Origin: an uncultured Bacteroidales bacterium
GTDB taxonomy: Bacteria > Bacteroidota > Bacteroidia > Bacteroidales > UBA932
Assembly: GCA_934725015.1 (NCBI GenBank)
Contig: CAKVAS010000002.1
Coordinates: forward strand, 186,001 to 250,000
Direction: 5' to 3'
DNA length: 64,000 nt
The notes beneath the pieces were generated by a model. The model was not told the DNA's origin and ran no database searches. It was given only the letters and a program-made list of their open reading frames with translations. Below, piece after piece: positions 55,599-63,151 of this stretch; position 1 is the stretch's first letter; each line of letters begins with the position of its first letter. The translations under genes were made by a program, and so were the position numbers.

Positions 55599-58118
55599 GT
55601 GGATAACACGTCCGGTGCAAAGAAAATCGCGAAAAACACGCTGCTGCTCTATTTCAGGATGGCGGTTCTCCTGCTTGTGGGGTTATATACCTCGCGGGTG
55701 GTGCTTGACTCGCTCGGGGAGACGGACTACGGAATATACAATGTCGTCGGGGGAGTGGTGGCCATGTTCGGCATCATTTCCGGAGCCCTGTCCTCCGCCA
55801 TTTCGCGCTTCATCACATTCGAACTCGGACGTGGAGGCGGACGGCTGCGCATGATTTTCCGCTGCGCGGTGCTTGTCCAGCTTGCCCTGGCCGCAGTGGT
55901 GGTTGCCGTCGGCGAGCCTGTAGGAATCTGGTTCATCGGCGAGAAAATGACCATTCCGGCAGAGCGCGTCGCCTCGGCTCAGATTGTTCTCCAGTTTTCG
56001 CTGCTGACCTTCGTGCTCAATCTTCTGAGCGTTCCGTACAACGCGACGATAGTTGCCCACGAAAAGATGGGGGCATTTGCGGCCGTGGGGCTCTTCGAGG
56101 GCTTCGCTAAGCTCGGAGTTGCCCTGCTGCTTGCCGTCTCGCCGATTGACACTCTGGTGTGGTATGCGCTGCTGATGTGCGTCGTGGCGCTGTGCGTGCG
56201 CGTTTTCTATGCGTTCTATTGCAGGCGGCATTTCCCGGAATGCAGGCTCTTCAAGGACTCGGGGGGCGGCATCGGTGCGGACGGGCGGATTGACCGAGGA
56301 ATCCTCCGGGAGATGTTCGGCTTTGCCGGCTGGAACTTCATCGGGGTCAGCGCCGGGGTGCTCAAGGACTACGGCGGCAACATACTCATAAACCTCTATT
56401 CCCCAAGTCCGGCGGTGAATGCCGGGCGCGGAATCGCCATGCAGCTAAGCGGCGCGGTCCAGGGCTTTGTCACCAACTTCATGACGGCCGTGAATCCGCA
56501 GATAACCAAGTCCTATGCGTCCGGGGAACATGAGTATATGCACCGTCTCGTGCGCAAGTCGGCGAAGTTTTCCTTCTTTCTGATTCTCTTCTTCGCCCTT
56601 CCGCTGATTTTTGAGACTGACTGGCTGCTGGGGCTGTGGCTCAGGGAAATTCCGGAATATGCGTCCGTGTTTGTCCGCCTGCTTCTGGTGCTGGCCCTGA
56701 GCGATTCGCTCTCCGCTCCTCTGATAACAATGCAGCTGGCGACCGGCAAGATAAAAAGATACCAGTTGACTGTAGGAGGGCTCCTGCTGCTTAACATTCC
56801 TGTTTCGTGGGCTCTGCTCGCGTGCGGTCTCGGAGTGGAATGGGTCGTGGTTGTCGCGATAGCGCTTTCTCAGGCCGCGATGTTCGCGAGGCTGTTCCTG
56901 CTCCGGGGAATGGTCGGGATGGATGTCGGAAGGTGGCTGAGGGAGGTCTGGCTGCGTGCGGTCGCGGTCGCGGCGTGTGCCTGCGTACTGACGGCGCTTC
57001 CGGACGTGTTGGGCTGGAATCCGCATCCTCTTCTGACAGTCCTGATTGCATTCTGCGCGACCGCTCTTTCCGTATGGCTTGCCGGATGCACGGCAGAGGA
57101 ACGAGGTTCCGTCCTGTCCCTTGTACGCAGAAGGCTTCGTCGCCGGGGCAATGCTCTTTCCCGCTTCGCGAGGCTTCCGCAGAAGGTCTATGCCGCAACG
57201 AACGGTTCCGAGGAAATTCTGTCCGAAAGTTCCTCGGGTGGCGTTTTCTATGCCTTGGCTCATCGCTTTGTCGAGGACGGAGGCGTTGTCTGTGCTGCGG
57301 TTTGGGATGATGACTTCATGGGAGTGCATCATGCCTTTGCGCACGATGACAGCGCCCTGCAGGCGATGATGCGGAGCAAGTACGTGCAGTCGTCCCTTGA
57401 CGGATGCTTCCTGAAAATCAGGGACTGTCTTGCGGACGGACGGCAGGTCATGTTTGTCGGCACGCCGTGTCAGGTCGCCGCGCTGCGAAAGTTTGTCGCG
57501 GGGGAGCTTCCGGATTCGCCCGCTTCCGGAGGTTCGGTTCGCGCTGCCGGCGGAGACGGCACCACGGCAGGCCGCCTGCTGCTTGTCGAGATTCTCTGCC
57601 ACGGCACACCGCTCCGGTCGGCATGGAAATCATACGCCGAGGGTCTGATCAAGTCACACGGTGCGGTCTCCCTTTCAGGAGTTAATTTCCGGGACAAGTC
57701 GGCAGGGGGATGGAAGGCCTACAGGGTAACGGTCGGTCTGAATATGCCGGACGGAAGTTCCGAAACGCTTTCGATGCCATACGCGGAAGTGCCTTTCATG
57801 CAGGATTTTCTCTCCGGAGCCAATCTCCGCAGTGCCTGCCATGAATGTCCTGCACGAAACGGCCGCAGCGGAGCCGACATAAGCCTCGGAGATTTCTGGG
57901 GCGTGGAAAAGCTTATGCCTCAGTCCTTTGACCCTATGGGCGTGAGTGTCGTGGGCGTGTTTTCCGACAGGGGAGCGGAAGCTCTCGCCTCCGTTTCTCA
58001 GTCCCTGAAGCTCGTCGAAGTCCCTGAAGATGTCTTTGAACGCTCCATTGAGCGTAACGGCGGCTACGGTCCGGCGGATGCAGGGCAGGCTTCTGCAAAA
58101 AACAAGATGAAGCTATGA
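55599..58118 (+). CDS. Polysaccharide flippase fused to an FrhB-like domain
   Basis: An 839-residue two-part protein. Residues 1 to about 510 are a MOP-superfamily oligosaccharide flippase with about 12-14 membrane helices, starting KKIAKNTLLLYFRMAVLLLVGLYTSRVVLDSLGETDYGIYNVVGG. From about residue 527 (QKVYAATNGSEEILSESSSGGVFYALAHRF) it is the beta subunit family of coenzyme F420 hydrogenase, with SKYVQSSLDGCF, VMFVGTPCQVAALRKF, LCHGTP and SACHECPARNGRSGADISLGDFWG. FrhB-like proteins of polysaccharide loci usually begin with a two-cluster ferredoxin domain, and that part is missing here. The start is GTG at 55599, as the ATG at 55585 is out of frame. A TAACTTTG at 55514-55521 is a possible -7 box. 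Confidence 0.85.
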   Translation: MDNTSGAKKIAKNTLLLYFRMAVLLLVGLYTSRVVLDSLGETDYGIYNVVGGVVAMFGIISGALSSAISRFITFELGRGGGRLRMIFRCAVLVQLALAAVVVAVGEPVGIWFIGEKMTIPAERVASAQIVLQFSLLTFVLNLLSVPYNATIVAHEKMGAFAAVGLFEGFAKLGVALLLAVSPIDTLVWYALLMCVVALCVRVFYAFYCRRHFPECRLFKDSGGGIGADGRIDRGILREMFGFAGWNFIGVSAGVLKDYGGNILINLYSPSPAVNAGRGIAMQLSGAVQGFVTNFMTAVNPQITKSYASGEHEYMHRLVRKSAKFSFFLILFFALPLIFETDWLLGLWLREIPEYASVFVRLLLVLALSDSLSAPLITMQLATGKIKRYQLTVGGLLLLNIPVSWALLACGLGVEWVVVVAIALSQAAMFARLFLLRGMVGMDVGRWLREVWLRAVAVAACACVLTALPDVLGWNPHPLLTVLIAFCATALSVWLAGCTAEERGSVLSLVRRRLRRRGNALSRFARLPQKVYAATNGSEEILSESSSGGVFYALAHRFVEDGGVVCAAVWDDDFMGVHHAFAHDDSALQAMMRSKYVQSSLDGCFLKIRDCLADGRQVMFVGTPCQVAALRKFVAGELPDSPASGGSVRAAGGDGTTAGRLLLVEILCHGTPLRSAWKSYAEGLIKSHGAVSLSGVNFRDKSAGGWKAYRVTVGLNMPDGSSETLSMPYAEVPFMQDFLSGANLRSACHECPARNGRSGADISLGDFWGVEKLMPQSFDPMGVSVVGVFSDRGAEALASVSQSLKLVEVPEDVFERSIERNGGYGPADAGQASAKNKMKL

Positions 58119-59386
58119 AAGTCGCGATTGTCACACTGCAGCTGCACACGAACTACGGCGGGGTTCTTCAGGCCTTTGCCTTGCAGCGCATAATTGAAAA
58201 TCTTGGCCATGATGTGGAAATCATACAGCTGGACGAGATTATGCCGGAACCTGAGGGCGCGAATGCCGTGCGTAAGCTCCTTACGAGGTCGTTCCGGAAA
58301 TATGTGCTGCGTCGCCGCGACGTCGAACTTTTTCGCGAGCGTCGCATAAACAGGGAATTTCCTTCCGTGGGAGCGGAGTTTCTTGGATTTTTCCGTAAAT
58401 ATCTGAATATACGATATATATCATCGTTCAGTGAAATCAGCGCTTCGGATTATGATGCGTTTGTCGTCGGCAGCGATCAGGTCTGGAGACCGAAATATAA
58501 TCCGGCGCTGATGCATTCCTTTCTGGATTTCACATGGGAGGACAAGGGAAGAAAAAGCCATCACGGGCTTCCTTTCGACGGGAAACGCCCCGTGGGCTGG
58601 GATGTGGGCAGGATTGCCTATGCGGTGTCTTTCGGCTGCGAGGGCTGGGAGTATTCCGACCGGCAGACAGCGCTTGCATCCGAACTTGCCGGCCGTTTCG
58701 ACGCTCTTTCATTCCGGGAACTCTCAGGCGTGAGGAATGCCTCTGAGCATCTCGGGACGGATTCGGTGACAGTTCTGGACCCTACCATGCTGCTTGATGC
58801 GGATGACTATCTCGGCATTATAGGGCAATGCAGAGGGCGGCGCAAAGATTTCTCGCGTCCGCTCGAAATGACAGAGGGAGAGCAGTTTGGTGTGACGGCT
58901 GATGAAAAGCTGCTGGTGAAAGAGGGTGAGCGGATCGAAACTGAACGAGGAACTGGAGTCTTTGAGTATGTCCTTGACAGGACTGCGGAGACGGAGGCGC
59001 TGGTGGCTGAGCTTGAAGCCGCTTTCGCGCAGCCTGTCCGCCGCTTCCTTCCGGCAAATCCCCGGGGACATGAGGAAATCTCGCTCAGGGTGCAGCCGTC
59101 CGTTGAGTCCTGGATTGCGGGCATAGCCGACGCCGGCTTCGTGCTGACGGATTCGTTCCACGCCTGCGTGTTTTCTATCCTTTTCCACAGACCTTTCGCC
59201 GTTGTCGGGAACAGGGGCAGGGGACTTTCCCGCATCACATGGCTGCTGAGGCAGCTCGGACTTCAGAGCCGCCTTCTCTGCGGTTCGTCGCTTCCTGAAG
59301 GGGACATCGACTGGGACGATGTCGATGCCAGGCTCGAACGCCTGCGTGAGGAGTCGTTGGGATTTTTGAAGAAAAACTTGAGGTAG
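58115..59386 (+). CDS. Polysaccharide pyruvyl transferase family protein
   Basis: Adds pyruvyl ketals or a similar group to surface glycans. The 423 residues begin VAIVTLQLHTNYGGVLQAFALQRII, with YDAFVVGSDQVWRPKYNP near 113. DPTMLLDADDYL follows near 228, and WIAGIADAGFVLTDSFHACVFSILFHRPFAVVGNRGRG near 330-367. The start overlaps the flippase gene by four bases. Residues about 243-290 are an unexpected insertion, and its DNA at 58844-58878 is a variant of the intergenic TCATTCCGAG repeat family (read on the other strand). Without it the protein would have the usual length of about 375. Confidence 0.88.
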   Translation: MKVAIVTLQLHTNYGGVLQAFALQRIIENLGHDVEIIQLDEIMPEPEGANAVRKLLTRSFRKYVLRRRDVELFRERRINREFPSVGAEFLGFFRKYLNIRYISSFSEISASDYDAFVVGSDQVWRPKYNPALMHSFLDFTWEDKGRKSHHGLPFDGKRPVGWDVGRIAYAVSFGCEGWEYSDRQTALASELAGRFDALSFRELSGVRNASEHLGTDSVTVLDPTMLLDADDYLGIIGQCRGRRKDFSRPLEMTEGEQFGVTADEKLLVKEGERIETERGTGVFEYVLDRTAETEALVAELEAAFAQPVRRFLPANPRGHEEISLRVQPSVESWIAGIADAGFVLTDSFHACVFSILFHRPFAVVGNRGRGLSRITWLLRQLGLQSRLLCGSSLPEGDIDWDDVDARLERLREESLGFLKKNLR

Positions 59387-59391
59387 TATAT

Positions 59392-60447
59392 ATGAGTTCG
59401 GTGAAAATAAGCGTGATAGTCCCCGTGTTCAACGCGGCTACAACAATAGAATACACGGTGGGTTCGATCCTCTCTCCGGCATTCTTCGACGACTGCGAGC
59501 TGATTCTCGTAGATGACGGCAGTACGGACGGCAGCGGTGAAAAGTGCGACGCGATAGCGGGCATACACGAGCGCATCCATGTGATTCACAAACAGAACGG
59601 GGGGGTCAGCTCGGCAAGGAATGCAGGCATGAGGATAGCCCAAGGCGAGTATGTCACCTTTGTTGATTCCGACGACATTCTCCCGAAGTCTTGCCTTGCC
59701 GACTGGCTTGACTCCGTCTCCGCCGGCGGGGCGGACCTCTATGTCGGAGGCTACAGGCTGCTGAACGGCTCTCCCATTGCTCCCTCTCCAGAAAAAAGCC
59801 GGCTCTACGCCCACGGGGAACTGTCCGGGTTCATAGACGACAACCTTTGCGACAACGGCTCCTACCTGCGCCCGGTTTGGGGGAAACTCTTCCGCAAATC
59901 ACTGATTGACAAATATTCCCTCCGTTTCGAGCCTTCGCTTTCATACGGCGAGGATATGCTTTTCCTCTTCCGTTTCCTGCTTCGCTGCGACAGTGCGGTG
60001 ACGGTGCCGTGCTGTACCTATGTCTATCGCAGCGGCGCTTCCGGCCTGTCTTCGGACCTCTGCTCCGACAGGCACATAATGCAGCTGATGATGCTCCTCG
60101 GCCCATATTCCGAGACTCTTCGGGCAATGGAAAGCGCCTTCCCGGAAAGCATGAAGGTCAAGTGTCTCTATCATAGGGACTTGGTCGGGAGGCTTATCTG
60201 CCGAATACTCACTGTCTTTGCTACCCGGCGCACTCTGCTGTGCACTTCGGACAACATCTCCCGGCTCTACCACTATATGCGTTCAGACACCGCCCTTGAC
60301 CGCCTCGGAGGCGCGTTTTCCCTGCGCCGGGGGCAGATTCCGAACCTGCTTCTCTACCGCTTCGGCTCTCCGCTGCTCTCCGCGCATTTCTACCGATTCA
60401 GTGCGCTCATGTGCAGTCTTTTCAGGATTAGGCCACGTCGGTATTGA
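59392..60447 (+). CDS. Glycosyltransferase family 2
   Basis: Transfers a sugar to the growing repeat unit in the cytoplasm. The 351 residues have the GT-A start KISVIVPVFNAATTIEYTVGSIL, LILVDDGSTDGSGEKCD, NGGVSSARNAGMRIAQGEYVTFVDSDDIL (DSDD as the metal site) and a later YGEDMLFLFRFLLRCDS. A hydrophobic C-terminal part could hug the membrane. Follows the pyruvyl transferase by five bases, so cotranscribed. Confidence 0.92.
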   Translation: MSSVKISVIVPVFNAATTIEYTVGSILSPAFFDDCELILVDDGSTDGSGEKCDAIAGIHERIHVIHKQNGGVSSARNAGMRIAQGEYVTFVDSDDILPKSCLADWLDSVSAGGADLYVGGYRLLNGSPIAPSPEKSRLYAHGELSGFIDDNLCDNGSYLRPVWGKLFRKSLIDKYSLRFEPSLSYGEDMLFLFRFLLRCDSAVTVPCCTYVYRSGASGLSSDLCSDRHIMQLMMLLGPYSETLRAMESAFPESMKVKCLYHRDLVGRLICRILTVFATRRTLLCTSDNISRLYHYMRSDTALDRLGGAFSLRRGQIPNLLLYRFGSPLLSAHFYRFSALMCSLFRIRPRRY

Positions 60448-60546
60448 ACGACAGAACGCCTCGTTCCGGCTCATTTTACGGGCCACATTCACAAAGTTCC
60501 CGAGGCTAAGAAAAACAACTGCAACTTACTTCTTGTGTAGATATAG

Positions 60547-61440
60547 ATGATGACACTTAATGTACTCATATCCTGCTATAACGACTCCGTTTCTGATGTC
60601 CCTGAAATCTTCCTTTCGCCGAGAGATGACATCCGCTACATCGTCTCGCATCAGATGTCTCCTGATTTCGCCACCGCTCATCCTGAACTGACTGCGGACA
60701 TCGCATCCTCGTTCGGGCAGCGTGCCGACGTCGTCTATTCGCCGTTTGTCGGGAAGGGAATCAGCCGGAACCGCAACCACTGCCTTGACGCTCTGGCGGC
60801 TTTCCTCCGCGACGGGGCTGCCCCCCTTCATGAAATGAGTCTCTTTCATGGGGGACATCTATATGACAGTGAGGCTGTTGGTGATGTTTACATAAAGAAT
60901 CAGTTATGCGTGCTTGCGGACGATGACGTCAGGTATGCTGACACGATGCCGGACCTTATCCTCGGCCTGTTCGATCGGATGCCGGACGCGGATGTCATCT
61001 GCGGGAAAATAGAGACGCCTTCAGGGCAGCCTGAGTTCAAGGGCTACCCGACGGCATCGCACAGGGTGGCTAAAGTCCCGGTCTATGGCAAGTTCTATTT
61101 CAGCTCCGTGGAAGTCTCGTTCAGGCTCGCTCCTGTCCTTGCTGCGGGAATCCGTTTCGACGAGCGCTTCGGGCTAGGCTCGGACCAGTGGCCTGAAGGG
61201 GGAGAGGATCCGATTTTCCTGTCCGATTGTCTCTCGGCCGGTCTCAGGCTGATGTATGTCCCCGAATATGTGGTGATTCACCCCTATCTCAGCACCGGGA
61301 AGAAGGGAAAGACAATCCGCAAGGCGCAGATGCTCGAAGCCGTGGCGGTCAGGTGCCGGGGGCGCAATTCACCTGCGGCGTTTGTCGGACGGCTTCGGGT
61401 GTCTTACCGCCGGCTTCTTGCCGCCCTGCACCTTCTTTGA
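60547..61440 (+). CDS. Glycosyltransferase family 2-like protein
   Basis: A 297-residue GT-A-like enzyme starting MMTLNVLISCYNDSVSDVP. A VYSPFVGKGISRNRNHCLDA stretch is followed by LADDDVRYADT, where the aspartates are the likely DxD metal site near 121. The later FDERFGLGSDQWPEGGEDPIFLSDCL looks like the acceptor/base region. Residues about 84-118 (HEMSLFHGGHLYDSEAVGD and neighbours) look like a loop insertion. The first 99 bases after the previous gene hold no gene. Its last 72 bases overlap the end of the converging RluA-type gene. Confidence 0.82.
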   Translation: MMTLNVLISCYNDSVSDVPEIFLSPRDDIRYIVSHQMSPDFATAHPELTADIASSFGQRADVVYSPFVGKGISRNRNHCLDALAAFLRDGAAPLHEMSLFHGGHLYDSEAVGDVYIKNQLCVLADDDVRYADTMPDLILGLFDRMPDADVICGKIETPSGQPEFKGYPTASHRVAKVPVYGKFYFSSVEVSFRLAPVLAAGIRFDERFGLGSDQWPEGGEDPIFLSDCLSAGLRLMYVPEYVVIHPYLSTGKKGKTIRKAQMLEAVAVRCRGRNSPAAFVGRLRVSYRRLLAALHLL

Positions 61441-62301
61441 CGCGGCACGCCCGGATTCCTGTTCCCTCCGCCGGATTTGTCCCGATGCGCCGTCTCCGGC
61501 ATTCGACCCCGTCTTTGCGGGCTCATTTCCGACCAGTCCACTGAAATAGCGAGGCGTATTGGAGGTGATTTTCAGCACCTTGTGAGTCACGGGGTGGACT
61601 ATGCTCAGCCCCTTGGCGTGCAGGCACAGCCGCCGTGCCGATTTCCCGTCCCCGTATTTGGAGTCGCCGAGCACGGGGCAGTGCAGATGCGCCGCCGCCT
61701 GCACGCGAATCTGGTTCTTGCGCCCCGTTTCAAGCAGAAACTCCACGAGCGACCGCTTCCCGTCCGTCTTGAGCACCCTCCAGTTCGTCACGGCGACCTC
61801 TCCGCCGTTGTCCTTCAAGGACGACTGCACCATGAAGTTCCTGTCGTTTTCAGTCAGCCAGCTGACAATCCTCCCGTGAGGCAGCTCCCCGTCCTTCCCG
61901 CCCGCGCCGCAGCCGGCATCGCTTGCGGCAGAGAGAGTTGTGCCGGAGAACCCGCATGAGCCGGCGCTGCCTTTTGCCTCCGCGGTCCCCGCAGACTCCG
62001 GCGCCCCATCGACCACCGCCACATACTTCCTCTCCACGACCCTCTCGTTCCAATTGTCCGTCATCGCCCTCTTCACCCCGAAATCCTTCGCGAACAGCAG
62101 CACGCCCGAAGTGTCCCTGTCCAGCCGGTGCAGCACATGAGCCTTCACCCGCCCGTTGTACTTGTGCATAAGATAGTCATTCACAAGCATATACGCCGTC
62201 TCCACATCCTTCCTGTTCCCCGCCACGCTCATCAGCCCCGACGGCTTGTCAATCGCCACCAGCCACTTGTCCTCATATATAATCTCAATCGTCTTTTTCA
62301 T
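61369..62301 (-). CDS. RluA-family pseudouridine synthase
   Basis: Isomerises uridine in rRNA or tRNA. 310 residues from MKKTIEIIYEDKWLVAIDKPSGLMSV. The catalytic motif HRLDRDTSG at 58-66 has Asp61, and LLETGRKNQIRVQAAAHLHCPVLGDSKYG lies further on. There is no N-terminal S4 domain. Residues about 100-138 are an Ala/Gly/Ser-rich insertion, and the C-terminal ~55 residues are a basic, disordered tail (RRREQESGRAASKKVQGGKK). Which uridine is modified cannot be told. An earlier in-frame ATG (62346) adds residues without family likeness. Confidence 0.9.
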   Translation of the reverse strand: MKKTIEIIYEDKWLVAIDKPSGLMSVAGNRKDVETAYMLVNDYLMHKYNGRVKAHVLHRLDRDTSGVLLFAKDFGVKRAMTDNWNERVVERKYVAVVDGAPESAGTAEAKGSAGSCGFSGTTLSAASDAGCGAGGKDGELPHGRIVSWLTENDRNFMVQSSLKDNGGEVAVTNWRVLKTDGKRSLVEFLLETGRKNQIRVQAAAHLHCPVLGDSKYGDGKSARRLCLHAKGLSIVHPVTHKVLKITSNTPRYFSGLVGNEPAKTGSNAGDGASGQIRRREQESGRAASKKVQGGKKPAVRHPKPSDKRRR

Positions 62302-62410
62302 CGCATCAGGTGATTTAGAAATCGTTTGTGGCTGCAAATTTAGCAATTTGCTTATAAGTTTTCTGCCTTATAATTGTCGGATATAATTCTTTTTCCTTAT
62401 GTTTTTGTTA

Positions 62411-62418
62411 TAAATTTG
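62411..62418 (+). promoter_or_regulatory. -7 box upstream of the HsdR-N-like gene
   Basis: TAAATTTG matches the Bacteroidetes -7 consensus, 42 bases before the start codon. The upstream region is T-rich without a clear TTTG. Confidence 0.45.
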
Positions 62419-62460
62419 CAGCATAATTGCATTCTTGCGGAATTTAATGGGTAGAAAAGT

Positions 62461-62871
62461 ATGAACGGCAACGAAATATGGGATCCGCTGAGGAAGAAGA
62501 CGGTGGCGCTGACGCCGGAGGAGAGCGTCAGGCAGTGGTTCGTCGATGCGGTGCTGAAAAGGACGATGGGCGTGCCGGAGCACATGATGATGTCGGAAGT
62601 GGGGTTTTCACTGGGGGAGAAGAGGCTGAGGGCTGATATTGTCGTGTATGGGCGGGACGCGAAGCCTCTGGCGGTCGTGGAGTGCAAGAGGCCGGATGTC
62701 GAACTGAGCGGCGATGTGCTGATGCAGGTTGTGCGGTATAATATGATTCTGGACGTGAGATATGTGTTCATAACAAACGGGAAGAAGACCGTGGGATTTG
62801 TGAAGGGCGGGGATGAAGGGCTTATGCGGCTGACGGCTTTCCCTGGCTATGAGGAGATGTGTGCAAGATGA
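62461..62871 (+). CDS. Stand-alone HsdR N-terminal-like nuclease-fold protein
   Basis: A 136-residue protein of the PD-(D/E)XK fold. RADIVVYGRDAKPLAVVECKRPDVELSGDVLMQVVRYN holds the D...E-x-K residues, and FITNGKKTVGF closes the fold. It matches small Bacteroidetes proteins named for the type I restriction enzyme N-terminus. They occur without methylase partners and have no known function. It is 36 kb from the hsd operon here and lacks any motor domain, so it should not be read as a restriction subunit. Confidence 0.82.
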   Translation: MNGNEIWDPLRKKTVALTPEESVRQWFVDAVLKRTMGVPEHMMMSEVGFSLGEKRLRADIVVYGRDAKPLAVVECKRPDVELSGDVLMQVVRYNMILDVRYVFITNGKKTVGFVKGGDEGLMRLTAFPGYEEMCAR

Positions 62872-62884
62872 AGGGGATGGCGGA

Positions 62885-63105
62885 AGATCTCTCACTCTGT
62901 TCGAGATGACAGGGAAAATTTGAGATGAAATGCCAAGTCGAGGCCATTTGAGATGAAATGCTAAGTCGAGGCCATTTGAGATGAAATGCCAAGTCGAGGC
63001 CATTTGAAATGAAATGCTAAGTCGAGGCAATGGGGATAGACTGTCATTCCGAGCGAAACGAAGTGAAGTCGAGGAATCTTTGTGCAGTCGAGGAGTCTTT
63101 GTGCA
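62885..63105. repeat. Repeat-rich intergenic tract with four 28-base tandem units
   Basis: Holds a degenerate AGATCTCTCACTC...CGAGATGACAGG copy (62885-62913). Then come four 28-base units starting at 62921, 62949, 62977 and 63005 (TGAGATGAAATGCCAAGTCG plus AGGCCATT). Last is a full TCATTCCGAGCGAAACGAAG copy at 63043-63081 with a partial duplicate of its end (GTCGAGGAGTCTTTGTGCAG). No gene is seen in 62872-63151. Confidence 0.85.
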
Positions 63106-63151
63106 GGTGAGAACAAAAGGAGAATGTGCAAAATGAAATATGATGTGAAAT

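Noticed and set aside
62461..62871. Fragment of a second type I restriction system
   Set aside because: It is a complete small protein of a stand-alone family, with no helicase remnant, methylase or specificity gene nearby.
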